From Glycomyces sambucus (GTDB taxonomy: Bacteria; Actinomycetota; Actinomycetes; Mycobacteriales; Micromonosporaceae), in the NCBI RefSeq assembly GCF_900102815.1, contig NZ_FNGF01000001.1, positions 111,682 through 175,681 on the forward strand: a stretch of DNA of 64,000 bases. Reading direction: 5' to 3'. Below the pieces are notes generated by a model. That model was not told where the DNA came from and searched no databases. It saw only the letters and a program-made list of their open reading frames with translations. Positions within the stretch are counted from its first letter, which is position 1. Each line of letters starts with the position of its first letter. The position numbers were made by a program, and so were the translations under genes. Below, piece by piece: positions 18,156 through 26,699 of the stretch.

Positions 18156-20003
18156 CTACGCCGGGGAGCGGTCGCCGGTCTCCCCGAGCGCGAGCCCGGC
18201 CTCGATGAGGACGCGCAGCTCGACCGAGGCGGCGGTCTTCGCGGCCTGCTTCGTCGGGCCGCTGCCCTCGGCGGCGACGGTCTCGCCGGTCGCGCGCAGC
18301 CGGCCCTCGCCGACGCAGGTGAACACCCGTTCGTGTGACGGGCCGTCGACGCTGAAGTCCCAGACGAGGTCCTCGACGACCCCGCGGGCGGCGTAGATCT
18401 GGACGGCCTCGGCCGGGTTCACCGCACCGTCCACCAGGAGCTTGCGCTGGACCTCCACGCGCGGTTTCGCGGCCGCGTCCACCGACAGGTCCGGCAGGTC
18501 CGCGAGCTGCGCCGCCAGCGCCAGCGCGGCCTGGTTGCGGGCGTCCTTCTTGTTGCGCTGCAAGCGCTTCGGAGACTCGACGCGGGTGTCGCCGTAGACG
18601 AGGGCGACCTGGGCGGAGAAGAGCGGGCCCTCGAAGGCGGGTTCGGCCTCGACTTTCCAGTGGACGTTCGTCTCGTTGCTGACGGGGCCGCCGAGGCGGT
18701 CCTGGAGGTAGACGTTGAGCACGGACTGGGCCTGCTGGGGCTCGTCGGCGAGGCGCCGGTTCATGCGTTCGCGCAGGGCCGCGAACTCGCCGCTGCCGTA
18801 GAGGTAGACGGAGGCGAACTCGCGGAGCTGGAGTTCGCGCGCGTCGAGGCGGCGGGCGGTGTCGGCGGCGAGGCCGGCGGGGGCGTCGCCGCGTTCGACG
18901 GCGTACTGGAGGACGCGCGCGAACTGCTTGTAGGGCAGGGTGGCGAAGTCGGCGGCCTCGGCGTGGCGGGCGGTCTCGGCCTGCGCCCGCTGCTTGAAGA
19001 ACTCGGCCTTGGCGCGGCGCTCGGCGTCAAGGGCGTCGTTGACGTGCGCGGCGGCGTCGGCGAGGGCTTCGGGGCTGTAGGGGCTGGGGCGGCCGAGGGC
19101 GGCGGCGAGCAGGATCCGCTGGGTGACCAGGTCGGGGTAGCGGCGGATGGGGCTGGTGGCGTGGGTGTAGACGGGCAGGTTGAGGCCGTGGTGGCCGTGG
19201 ACGGTGGGCCCGTAGGTGGCGGCGCGGGAGACCATCTTCATGCGGGCGCGGAGCGTCTCGAAGGCGGCGCCGTCCCCGGCGGCGGCGAGGGCGTCGAGTT
19301 CGTCGCGCAGTTCGGCGGGGTCGCCGGCGACGGCGGCGAGGCGGTGGTTGCGGAAGAGGATGGGGAGGTCCTCGCGCACGGCCCAGGCCGCGATCTGCGC
19401 GTTCGCGGCGATCATGAACTCCTGCACGATGATGTAGCCGGAGTTGCGCTCGCCGGAATCGAGGCGGACGATCTGGCCCTCCTCGTTGGTGGCGAAGCCG
19501 GAGAGCAGGTCGTAGAAGGCGAGCGCTCCCGCGTTGCGGCGGGCGGCGAGCATGGTGTGGGCGAAGCGGAGTGCGAGCGCGAGGGTGGCGTGGAGGGGGT
19601 GCGCGGGGTCGTTCGCGGCGGTGGCGGCCTCGGCGTGGGTCATGGTCCAGGCGCGGGTGAGGCGGCCGGGGCCGAGTGCGGCGTCGAGGACGCGGCCGGC
19701 GGCGTCGATACGGAGGTGGACGGCGAAGGTGTCGTTGGGCCGGTCGGGGGTGAGGGAGGCGGCCTCGACGACGGGTGCGGGGAGCATGTGGCGGGTGTGG
19801 TCGGACCGGTAGCGGGTGTGGACGCGCTGGCGCGCCTCGGTGTCGGTGGGGCCGCCGGTGCGCACGTGGTCGGCGGCGCGGGCGATGTGGATCCAGACGT
19901 CGAAGCCGTCGCGGTGGGGTTCGATCCAGACCGCGTCGTCGCGGTCGACTGTGGTCGCGGTGTCGATCATGACGCCGCATTCCGCCGGGTCGTATTCGGC
20001 CAA
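18156..20003 (-). CDS. RNB-domain ribonuclease with two C-terminal dsRBD-like domains
   Basis: A 615-residue protein starting directly with the RNase II catalytic core. MIDTATTVDRDDAVWIEP supplies D14, D20, D22 and D23, spaced exactly like D201, D207, D209 and D210 of E. coli RNase II. It lacks N-terminal cold-shock domains. After the RNB domain (to about residue 400), two regions look like double-stranded-RNA-binding domains: SVLNVYLQD ... QRNKKDARNQAALALAAQL (about 445-530) and NPAEAVQIYAARG ... SGPTKQAAKTAASVELRVL (about 540-610). I use the TTG at 20003 because AAGGAG lies 5 bases upstream. Expected activity is 3'-5' exoribonuclease; the dsRBD assignment is by pattern only. Confidence 0.85.
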   Translation of the reverse strand: MAEYDPAECGVMIDTATTVDRDDAVWIEPHRDGFDVWIHIARAADHVRTGGPTDTEARQRVHTRYRSDHTRHMLPAPVVEAASLTPDRPNDTFAVHLRIDAAGRVLDAALGPGRLTRAWTMTHAEAATAANDPAHPLHATLALALRFAHTMLAARRNAGALAFYDLLSGFATNEEGQIVRLDSGERNSGYIIVQEFMIAANAQIAAWAVREDLPILFRNHRLAAVAGDPAELRDELDALAAAGDGAAFETLRARMKMVSRAATYGPTVHGHHGLNLPVYTHATSPIRRYPDLVTQRILLAAALGRPSPYSPEALADAAAHVNDALDAERRAKAEFFKQRAQAETARHAEAADFATLPYKQFARVLQYAVERGDAPAGLAADTARRLDARELQLREFASVYLYGSGEFAALRERMNRRLADEPQQAQSVLNVYLQDRLGGPVSNETNVHWKVEAEPAFEGPLFSAQVALVYGDTRVESPKRLQRNKKDARNQAALALAAQLADLPDLSVDAAAKPRVEVQRKLLVDGAVNPAEAVQIYAARGVVEDLVWDFSVDGPSHERVFTCVGEGRLRATGETVAAEGSGPTKQAAKTAASVELRVLIEAGLALGETGDRSPA

Positions 20004-20234
20004 GTGCGCTCCTTCGGGTCCAGCCGCAATCTTGACATCCCCGCCGCCTTGACTGACAGCGATCCCCGCCTTACGGCGCGCTGCCGCGGTGGCCCGCGGC
20101 GGGCGGGTGGTGTGCGGTCGCGGCGCGCGATCGGCGGCGCCGTCGCCGTGGCGGGGGTCGGATAGTGTCGCGGCGGCTCCCTGGTTCTGCTCGGCCGCAG
20201 CGGTTTCGGCGCACGGGGCCGGGAGGTGGTCCGC

Positions 20235-21215
20235 ATGGAGTTCGCTACGGCCTTCAACGACGCCTGGCGGCGGCAGCCGGACCCGGACCCGGCGCAGTGG
20301 CCCGGGGGCCGCGGGCCGTCGAACCCGGCCTGGGTCCTGGTCTCGGCGCTGTGGCTGCTCGCGGCGTGGGCGCCCGAGGACGCGCCGGGCTGGGCGGCGA
20401 CGGTCGCGTTCGACCCCGCCGGTGAGGACGGGGAGAACGTGGAACCCGCTCCTCCTGATGAACTCGTCTCGCTCATCTCCGCTGCGGCCCATGTCGACGA
20501 CGCGCGGCGGGGGTCGCTGGTGCGGTGGCTGGCGAACGGCATGTACGGCGACCTGGCGCCGGTCGCGGGCGCCCCGGGCGACCCGGCGGTGCACCTGCGG
20601 TACCGCGACTACTGCGGCACGGCGCGGATCACGTTCGCGCCCGCGCCGGCGGTGCGACGGCCGCCGGTCCTGGCCGCCGACGGGGCCGACGGGGCGCTGC
20701 GCACGCGGATCGGCTGCCTCGCCACGATGCTGAGCGAGCACCTGATGGTGAACAACAACAACTCGGTCGACTTCCGGTTCCGGATCGGGACCGTCCCCGA
20801 TGCTGAAACGCCGGAGGACGAGCGCCTTGCGGCGGCCGTCCGCTGGTGGTCGACCACCCGCGAGGACGCCGAGGAGCACGCCGACGAGGAGCCGGTGTTC
20901 CGCCCGGTCACGTTCGCGCGGCTGCGGACGGCGCTGCACCACGTCGCGCGGCTCTCCCTGGTCGAACTCATGGACGGCGAGTGGAGCGGCATCGAGGAGA
21001 TGCCCGAGACGCCGCCCGGCCACATCGTGACCCATGCCGTGGACGACCTGGTCGACCTCATCGAGGCCCGGCTCGGCGGCGCGCTGGTCGCGGTGGACGG
21101 GTTCCTGCCCGACGAGTGGCCGCCGCAGGACATGGAGGAGGGCGAGGAGGAGGTCCACGTGCTGTTCGTCCGCGGCGACGAGGTCGGCGTCCTCGACCTC
21201 GACTTCACCTGCTGA
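20235..21215 (+). CDS. Hypothetical protein, 326 residues
   Basis: An acidic, soluble protein beginning MEFATAFNDAWRRQPDPD. GGGAGG lies 8 bases before the ATG. I see no signal peptide, membrane helix or known catalytic motif. Notable local features are a VNNNNSVDFRFRIGTV segment and a C-terminal EEGEEEVHVLFVRGDEVGVLDLDF. It is monocistronic, divergent from the RNB ribonuclease gene and closed by a perfect hairpin terminator. No function is assigned. Confidence 0.75.
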   Translation: MEFATAFNDAWRRQPDPDPAQWPGGRGPSNPAWVLVSALWLLAAWAPEDAPGWAATVAFDPAGEDGENVEPAPPDELVSLISAAAHVDDARRGSLVRWLANGMYGDLAPVAGAPGDPAVHLRYRDYCGTARITFAPAPAVRRPPVLAADGADGALRTRIGCLATMLSEHLMVNNNNSVDFRFRIGTVPDAETPEDERLAAAVRWWSTTREDAEEHADEEPVFRPVTFARLRTALHHVARLSLVELMDGEWSGIEEMPETPPGHIVTHAVDDLVDLIEARLGGALVAVDGFLPDEWPPQDMEEGEEEVHVLFVRGDEVGVLDLDFTC

Positions 21216-21242
21216 GCACTTCGAGGCTCCTGGACAGGGACC

Positions 21243-21279
21243 GATGCGGGGCCGGGCGTCGCACGCCCGGCCCCGCATC
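21243..21279. terminator. Perfect bidirectional hairpin terminator
   Basis: A 17-bp perfect inverted repeat (GATGCGGGGCCGGGCGT and its complement) separated by 3 nt lies between two convergent genes. There is no long T-run, which is common for terminators in GC-rich actinobacteria. Confidence 0.75.
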
Positions 21280-21288
21280 GGCGTCGTC

Positions 21289-22011
21289 CTAGTGCGGGCG
21301 GAGGTCCCAGGTCTCCAGGCGTCCGCACATCCCCCACCTGCCGGCGGCGTCCCCGGCGGAGCCCACGTGGGCGTCGCAGAGGTGGGCCGATTCGGCGCGG
21401 GCGAGGGCGTCGAGGTGGTCGCCGGTGGCGTCCGCCTGGGCCTTGGGGCCGTCGGCCCAGAGCTTGCGCCAGTCCTCGGTGCGGTCCGCGACGATCCGGG
21501 CGGCGCGGTCCCACAGGGGCTTCATGGCGTCGGGGCCCTCGCGCTCGACGCGCTCGCGCAGGGCGAGGTAGCCCTCGACGGCGAGGTCGCGGCGGGTGCG
21601 GGTGGCGGTGCCGCGCTCCTCGTCGGTGAGGCCGGGCGCGGCGGGCGCGGTGGCGGCGGCGGCGTAGGCCGCCGGGTCGTCGAGGACGTGCTCGGGGAAG
21701 GTGAAGACGGCGTCGCCGGCCTCGGGGATGCCCGCGTTCGACATGACGACGACGAGCTGGAGGTCGCCGGAGCCGTTGACGAGGCGGTGGACCGTGCCGG
21801 GGGTGAACCACAGGACGGTGCCGCGGGCGAGGTCGCGGCGCTCGTAGCCGTCGCCGGAGAGGGTTTCGACCGCGCCGGTGCCGCCGGTGACGACGTAGCC
21901 CTCGGTGGAGGCGGTGTGCAGGTGCGGGGAGCCGCCGGCCTGGCCGTCGACGGTGGGCCAGTCGTAGACGGTGACGATGGAGACGGCGGTGCCGCCGGGG
22001 AATCCGGCCAT
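21289..22011 (-). CDS. Cupin-domain protein of the carbohydrate locus
   Basis: A 240-residue protein. The N-terminal half has a cupin barrel signature: GSPHLHTASTEGYVVTGGTGAVETLSGDG for motif 1 and WFTPGTVHRLVNGSGDLQLVVVM for motif 2, with metal-ligand-like histidines. The C-terminal half is helical and arginine-rich. It starts 2 bp after the stop of the DUF6807 gene, so they are co-transcribed. Small cupins in sugar loci act as isomerases or sensors; the specific role here is unknown. Confidence 0.75.
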   Translation of the reverse strand: MAGFPGGTAVSIVTVYDWPTVDGQAGGSPHLHTASTEGYVVTGGTGAVETLSGDGYERRDLARGTVLWFTPGTVHRLVNGSGDLQLVVVMSNAGIPEAGDAVFTFPEHVLDDPAAYAAAATAPAAPGLTDEERGTATRTRRDLAVEGYLALRERVEREGPDAMKPLWDRAARIVADRTEDWRKLWADGPKAQADATGDHLDALARAESAHLCDAHVGSAGDAAGRWGMCGRLETWDLRPH

Positions 22012-22013
22012 GG

Positions 22014-22925
22014 TCAGGCCAGCTTCGCGAGTTCGGCGGCGGCGAGGCCGGCGGTCTTGGCGGCGCCGTCGACGCCGGTGTCGCCGTTGACGATCGCGAC
22101 GGCGTGCCGCAGGGTCACGGTGTCGCCGGGGGCCATCGGCAGCTCGGTGTCGAAGAACGGCGCGGGGCAGACCGCGGCGAACGGGGTCGAGCGGACGAAC
22201 CACTTGACGGGCGCGCCGGGGTTCTCGGGGTGGTCGGTGAAGACCAGGGTGGAGGCGGCGTCGACGGAGTCGTGCGCGCCGCGGAAGGCCATCCAGTCGC
22301 CGCGGACGCCCATGAGCTCGTCGCCGCCCTCGCCGTCGGCGGTGTAGACGCGGCCCTCGGTGAAGGAGCGCGGTCCGCGCCAGAAGAAGCCGCCGTAGCC
22401 GGCGTTGTCGCGGCCTTCGGTGGTGGGGCTGCCCATGACGACGGTGTCCTCGGTGTCGTTGGTGAACGCGGTCGAGAACGACAGTACCCAGGTGTCGTCG
22501 GACAGGACGGTGATCGCGAAGGCGCGGGTCTCGGAGAAGAAGTGGCGCCCGTCCTCGGTGATCCAGTCGAGGCGCTCGACGGCCTTGACCCCGTCCTCGG
22601 TGGCGGCGAGCTCGGTGAACTCGCGGTGGACCATGGCGCCGTCGTTCTTCTCGTCGACGTAGCCCAGGTCGCGGCGGAAGGTGCGCCCGCCCCAGAAGTT
22701 CTCGGGGCCGGCGTTCGGGAGCGAGAGGGCGATGCCCTTGTGCCACACGTGGTCGTGAGGCCGGTAGAGGCTCACCTGGCGCCCGGCGAGGTCGCGCAGC
22801 GGTTCGAAGTAGGGCCGGGGGGATTCGAACTGGGCGTTGTCGGGCCGGTAGACGTAGCGCAGGATCTCCAAGTCGGCCTTGGTGATCGAGAGCGCGGTGC
22901 CGTCATCGTCGAGTTGCAGCGTCAT
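22014..22925 (-). CDS. DUF6807/PmoA-like family protein
   Basis: A 303-residue soluble beta-rich protein with the family's RPYFEPLRDLAGRQVS, RPHDHVWHKGIALSLP and NFWGGRTFRRDLGY motifs. The PmoA name is a legacy annotation; these proteins are not methane monooxygenases. They occur next to Gfo/Idh/MocA oxidoreductases and glycosidases in carbohydrate-degrading bacteria. The conserved HDHVWHKG and GGFFWRGPRSF suggest a binding or catalytic site, but no reaction is established that I can name. It lies 36 bp after the oxidoreductase gene. Confidence 0.8.
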   Translation of the reverse strand: MTLQLDDDGTALSITKADLEILRYVYRPDNAQFESPRPYFEPLRDLAGRQVSLYRPHDHVWHKGIALSLPNAGPENFWGGRTFRRDLGYVDEKNDGAMVHREFTELAATEDGVKAVERLDWITEDGRHFFSETRAFAITVLSDDTWVLSFSTAFTNDTEDTVVMGSPTTEGRDNAGYGGFFWRGPRSFTEGRVYTADGEGGDELMGVRGDWMAFRGAHDSVDAASTLVFTDHPENPGAPVKWFVRSTPFAAVCPAPFFDTELPMAPGDTVTLRHAVAIVNGDTGVDGAAKTAGLAAAELAKLA

Positions 22926-22961
22926 CGGTGTCCCTCCGTCGGGTGGTCGCGGTTCGGTCGT

Positions 22962-24059
22962 TCACTTGCGGTCGGGCCAGGGCGCGCCCGACCCGTCCAT
23001 GCGCTGGTAGAAGGGGGAGGTGGGGTCGATGTCACCCGCGCGAACGCGCTTGCCGGTGAAGGCGGAGGCGTAGATCGCGGCGAGGAGTTCGAGGGTGCGG
23101 CGGGCCTCGTCGAGGGTGACGGGCGGCGCGGTGCGGCCGTCGAGGGCGTCGGCGATCCGCTTGAACTGGGCGCCGTGCCCGGACGCCTGGCCGCGCGGCT
23201 CGCCGGCCCAGGCGCGCTGGACGTCCTCGGCGGCGGACGGGATCGGGTGGATCCGCCAGTTGTCGTCGCCGTACCCGTAGAGGTGGTCGAGCTCGACGGT
23301 GGCGGTGTCGTAGTCGAGCCGGATCTGGGAGGTCTCGCGGGGGGAGAGCAGCGAGTTGGTGACCACGACCGACGCGCCGGACTCGAGGGTGACGATCGCG
23401 TGCGAGACGTCCTCGGTGTTGGTCTGCCGGCGGTGGCGGTGCGCGGTGGCGACCACTTCGGACCAGGGGCCGACGAGCGACAGGAGCGTGTCGATCTGGT
23501 GGATGCCGTGGCCCATGGTGGGGCCGCCGCCCTCGGTCTCCCAGCGGCCGCGCCATTCGACCGCGAAGTACTCCTCGGGCCGGAACCAGAGGGTGTCGCA
23601 CTTGGCGACGGCGAGGCGGCCGAGGACGCCGGAGGCGGCCATGTTGCGCACGCGCTCGGCGGCGGACCCGAAGCGGTGCTGGGAGATGACGGCGAAGTCG
23701 GCGCTGGAGGCGGCCGCGGCGGCGGCGATGCGGTCGAACTCCTCCAGGCTCAGGGCCGGGGGCTTCTCGCAGACGACGCCGACGCCCGCGTCGAGGGCCG
23801 CGATCGCGCCGGGGGCGTGCGCGACCGGCGGCGTGCAGAGGTCGACGAGGTCGAGCTCCTCGTTCGCCAGCAGCTCCTCGATCGTCGCGTAGCCGCGGGC
23901 GACGCCGAACCGCTCCTTGAACGCGTCGAGGCGGGCGGTGTCGGGGTCGACGGCCGCGGTGATCTCGATGCGGTCGGGCACGTGCTTGCGCAGTTCGTCC
24001 GCGTGCAGGTGGGCGATGCCGCCGGTGCCGACGACGGCGAGGCGGTAGGTGGAGGACAC
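22962..24059 (-). CDS. Gfo/Idh/MocA-family NAD(P)-dependent oxidoreductase
   Basis: A 365-residue two-domain dehydrogenase. The Rossmann part has RLAVVGTGGIAHLHADEL and the family signature CEKPPALSLEEF, whose EKP lysine is catalytic. The C-terminal alpha/beta domain has GGGPTMGHGIHQIDTLLSLVG with the conserved histidine. Such enzymes oxidise or reduce sugars and inositols. A palindrome typical of LacI-family binding lies 27 bp upstream of the ATG. With the GH3 enzyme upstream and the DUF6807 and cupin genes downstream it forms a sugar-catabolism set. Confidence 0.88.
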   Translation of the reverse strand: MSSTYRLAVVGTGGIAHLHADELRKHVPDRIEITAAVDPDTARLDAFKERFGVARGYATIEELLANEELDLVDLCTPPVAHAPGAIAALDAGVGVVCEKPPALSLEEFDRIAAAAAASSADFAVISQHRFGSAAERVRNMAASGVLGRLAVAKCDTLWFRPEEYFAVEWRGRWETEGGGPTMGHGIHQIDTLLSLVGPWSEVVATAHRHRRQTNTEDVSHAIVTLESGASVVVTNSLLSPRETSQIRLDYDTATVELDHLYGYGDDNWRIHPIPSAAEDVQRAWAGEPRGQASGHGAQFKRIADALDGRTAPPVTLDEARRTLELLAAIYASAFTGKRVRAGDIDPTSPFYQRMDGSGAPWPDRK

Positions 24060-24085
24060 AGGTGGCTCCTTTGGCCGGGAGGTTC

Positions 24086-24099
24086 GGTAAACGTTTTCC
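24086..24099. promoter_or_regulatory. Candidate LacI-family operator upstream of the oxidoreductase gene
   Basis: GGTAAACGTTTTCC is a near-perfect palindrome with a central CG, the hallmark of LacI/GalR-family operators. It lies between the GH3 stop and the oxidoreductase start, so the oxidoreductase-DUF6807-cupin genes may have their own regulated promoter. Confidence 0.6.
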
Positions 24100-24114
24100 A
24101 GCGTCGTGGCAATA

Positions 24115-26430
24115 CTAGCGGACAGCGCTTTCGACGGTGACCTGGGTCGCCAGCGCCCGGGTGCCGGGTTCGAGGCGGCGCGCGCCGGTCACCTGTACGC
24201 CGAGGACGGCCTCGATGTCGGCCGAGGAGCGGCCCAGGCGCAGCTCGAGGGCGCCGGCCTCGACGGTCCAGTCGCCGTCGAGTCCGATGAGCGCGGCGAG
24301 GTCGACGGGGACGGCGAAGCGGGCGCGCGCGGACTCGCCCGGAGCGAGGGTGAGGCGGGCGAAGCCGACCAGGCGCTGCACGGGGCGGACGGTCGAGGCG
24401 ACGGGGTCGTGGAGGTAGAGCTGCACGACCTCGGTGCCCTCGCGCGCGCCGGTGTTGGCCACGCGCACGGCGACCTCGATCTCGCCTTCGGGACCGGTCT
24501 CGGGGCCGGACACGAGTTCCGCTTCGTCCCAGGCGAACTCGGTGTAGGTGAGGCCGTGGCCGAAGGCGTACCGGGCGGTCGGGTCGTTCGAGGAGACCTC
24601 GGAGCGGCGGGCGAGCTGCGGGGCGAGGTAGGTCGCGGGGGGCGAGTCGCGGCGGGCGGGGACGCCCACGGGCAGGCGGCCCTCGGGGGCGGCGGCGCCG
24701 GTGATGATCGCGCTGACGGCGGCGGCGCCCTCCTCGCCGGGCAGGAACGCCTGGAGGATCGCGGCGGCCCGCTCGGGGGCGGTGCCGAGGGCGTAGGGGC
24801 GCCCGGAGACGACCACGACGACGGTGGGGGTGCCGGAGTCGAGGACGGCTTCGAGGAGGTCGGCCTGGCGTCCGGGCAGGGCGTGGTCGGGGGCGTCGCA
24901 GCCCTCGCCGGAGGTGCCGCGCCCGAACAGGCTGGAGCGGTCGCCGACGGCGACGACCGCGAGGTCGGCCGCGGCGGCGGCGTTCGCGGCGGCGGTGATC
25001 TCGGCGTCGGTGGCCTCCAGGACCCAGCCGCCGGGGACGTGGTCGACGGCCGTGCCGGGCAGGTCGGCGGTGATCCGCTCCAGGATGGTGGCGATCGCGA
25101 CGCCGGTGTCGACCTCGGGGTAGCGCTCCCCCGACGCCGGGTCGTAGCGCATGTGGTGGTTGGGGAAGGAGTAGCAGCCGAGCATGGCGGCGCGGTCGTT
25201 CGCGACGGGGCCGACCACCGCGACGCGCGCGGGGGCGGCGGCCAGCGGGAGGGTGCCGTCGTTGGCGAGGAGCACGATCGACTTGCGGGCGGCCTCGGCG
25301 GCGAGCGCGCGGGCCTGCGGCGGGTCGAGGTCGACCTCGGTCGGGGCCTCGGGCAGCTCGTCGAGGAGGCCGAGTTCGATCTTCTGGGTGAGGACGCGCT
25401 CGACGGCGCGGTCGAGGGCCTTCTCCTCCACGCGGCCGTCGGCGACGGCGTCGCGGAGCGGTTCGCCGAAGCAGTCGGCGCCGGGGAGCTCGACGTCGAC
25501 GCCGGCGCCGAGGGCGAGCGCGGCGGCCTCGGAGCGGTCGCCGGCGACGCCGTGGAGGGAGTTGAGGAAGTTGACGGCGAAGTAGTCGCCGACGACGGTG
25601 CCCTCGAAGCCCCACTCCTCGCGGAGGATCCCGGTGAGGAGGCGGACGTTGGCGTGAGAGGGGACGCCGTCGTTGGCGGCGTAGGAGGGCATGACGGACT
25701 TGGCGCGGCCGAGGCGCACGGCCATCTCGAAGGGGGTCAGGTAGGTCTCGGCGAACTGCCTGGGGCCCAGGTAGACCGGGCCGAAGTTGCGGGCGGCGTG
25801 GGAGGCGGAGTACCCGGCGAAGTGCTTGACAGTGGCGACCAGGCCGGCGTCCTGGAGGCCGGTGACGTAGGCGGTGCCGAGGACGCCGGTGAGGTAGGGG
25901 TCCTCGCCGATGGTCTCCTCGGTGCGGCCCCAGCGGGAGTCGGCGACGACGTCGAGGACGGGGGCGAGGCCCTGGTGGATGCCGACGGCGCGCATGGTGT
26001 CGCCGATCTGGCGGGCCATGGCCGCGACCAGGTCGGGGTCGAAGGTGGCGCCCCAGGCGAGGGCGGTGGGGAAGGCGGTCGCGCCGTGGGCCATGAAGCC
26101 GGCGAGGCATTCGTCGTGGGCGAGAGCGGCGATGCCGAAGCGGCTGCCGGAGCGGATGCGCTGCTGGAGGTCGGCGAGGCGGGCGGCGCCGGCGGCGGGG
26201 TCGACGCGGGCCGATCCGAAGGGGCGCGTGAGCTGGCCGAGGCCGTGGGCGAGGCCGTCGTCGGCCGCGGTACCGCCGGTCTGCTCGCTCTGGTGGGGGG
26301 CCATGTCGCCGGCGTCGGCCTCGACGCCGCGCCACAGGCTCGACAGCTGCGCGCACTTCTCTTCGAGGGTCATCCGCTTGACGAGTCCGGCGGCGCGCTC
26401 GGCCGCCTCCACGGGGGTGTCGGTGTGCAT
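24115..26430 (-). CDS. Glycoside hydrolase family 3 enzyme (beta-glucosidase/xylosidase type)
   Basis: A 771-residue GH3 protein in the usual order. The (beta/alpha)8 domain has SRWGRTEETIGEDPYL, VATVKHFAGYSAS and the nucleophile D282 in GTVVGDYFAVN. The (alpha/beta)6 sandwich has VVVSGRPYALG and FLPGEEGAAAVSAII. A C-terminal fibronectin-III-like domain (RVANTGAREGTEVVQLYL) ends the protein. There is no signal peptide, so it probably hydrolyses imported oligosaccharides. It hydrolyses a terminal beta-linked sugar; glucose and xylose cannot be separated by eye. The palindromes upstream fit regulation by the divergent LacI protein. Confidence 0.9.
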   Translation of the reverse strand: MHTDTPVEAAERAAGLVKRMTLEEKCAQLSSLWRGVEADAGDMAPHQSEQTGGTAADDGLAHGLGQLTRPFGSARVDPAAGAARLADLQQRIRSGSRFGIAALAHDECLAGFMAHGATAFPTALAWGATFDPDLVAAMARQIGDTMRAVGIHQGLAPVLDVVADSRWGRTEETIGEDPYLTGVLGTAYVTGLQDAGLVATVKHFAGYSASHAARNFGPVYLGPRQFAETYLTPFEMAVRLGRAKSVMPSYAANDGVPSHANVRLLTGILREEWGFEGTVVGDYFAVNFLNSLHGVAGDRSEAAALALGAGVDVELPGADCFGEPLRDAVADGRVEEKALDRAVERVLTQKIELGLLDELPEAPTEVDLDPPQARALAAEAARKSIVLLANDGTLPLAAAPARVAVVGPVANDRAAMLGCYSFPNHHMRYDPASGERYPEVDTGVAIATILERITADLPGTAVDHVPGGWVLEATDAEITAAANAAAAADLAVVAVGDRSSLFGRGTSGEGCDAPDHALPGRQADLLEAVLDSGTPTVVVVVSGRPYALGTAPERAAAILQAFLPGEEGAAAVSAIITGAAAPEGRLPVGVPARRDSPPATYLAPQLARRSEVSSNDPTARYAFGHGLTYTEFAWDEAELVSGPETGPEGEIEVAVRVANTGAREGTEVVQLYLHDPVASTVRPVQRLVGFARLTLAPGESARARFAVPVDLAALIGLDGDWTVEAGALELRLGRSSADIEAVLGVQVTGARRLEPGTRALATQVTVESAVR

Positions 26431-26485
26431 GCTGCTCCACTCAAAGCGGCCAGGGGTGTGCCGAGGCGGCGGGTACCGGCCGATA

Positions 26486-26501
26486 GTTTCTGAAACTTTT
26501 C
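26486..26501. promoter_or_regulatory. Overlapping GTTTC/GAAAC palindromes upstream of GH3 gene
   Basis: GTTTCTGAAAC (26486-26496) and GAAACTTTTC (26492-26501) are overlapping inverted repeats 56-72 bp upstream of the GH3 ATG. They share the GAAA/TTTC half site with the larger palindrome at 26609, so they may be operators of the same LacI-type repressor. Confidence 0.5.
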
Positions 26502-26608
26502 TGATCGTTTTCGATCCGGGTTCGCACACCATAACATTGATGCAGCCGCACTTCTAGCGTCAATCTGACGTTGGGATGCGCTTGCCCAGCATCCTGATTC
26601 ACGACTTC

Positions 26609-26627
26609 CGGCCGAAACTTTCGGCCG
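26609..26627. promoter_or_regulatory. 19-bp perfect palindromic operator upstream of lacI-type gene
   Basis: CGGCCGAAA-C-TTTCGGCCG is a perfect palindrome centred at 26618. Its CGAA-N-TTCG core matches the known operator type of BxlR-like LacI regulators of beta-xylosidase/GH3 loci in Streptomyces. It lies 73 bp before the regulator start, consistent with autoregulation and control of the divergent GH3 gene. Confidence 0.65.
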
Positions 26628-26699
26628 CGCTCCGGGAGCCGTGGAGGCGGGCTATAGGATGTGCAGGCGTACGTTGTGCACCGGACCAGGAGGAGACCC

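Noticed and set aside
22014..22925. PmoA-like annotation read as a methane monooxygenase subunit
   Set aside because: The protein is soluble, beta-rich and lies in a sugar locus; it has none of the membrane helices of particulate methane monooxygenase.
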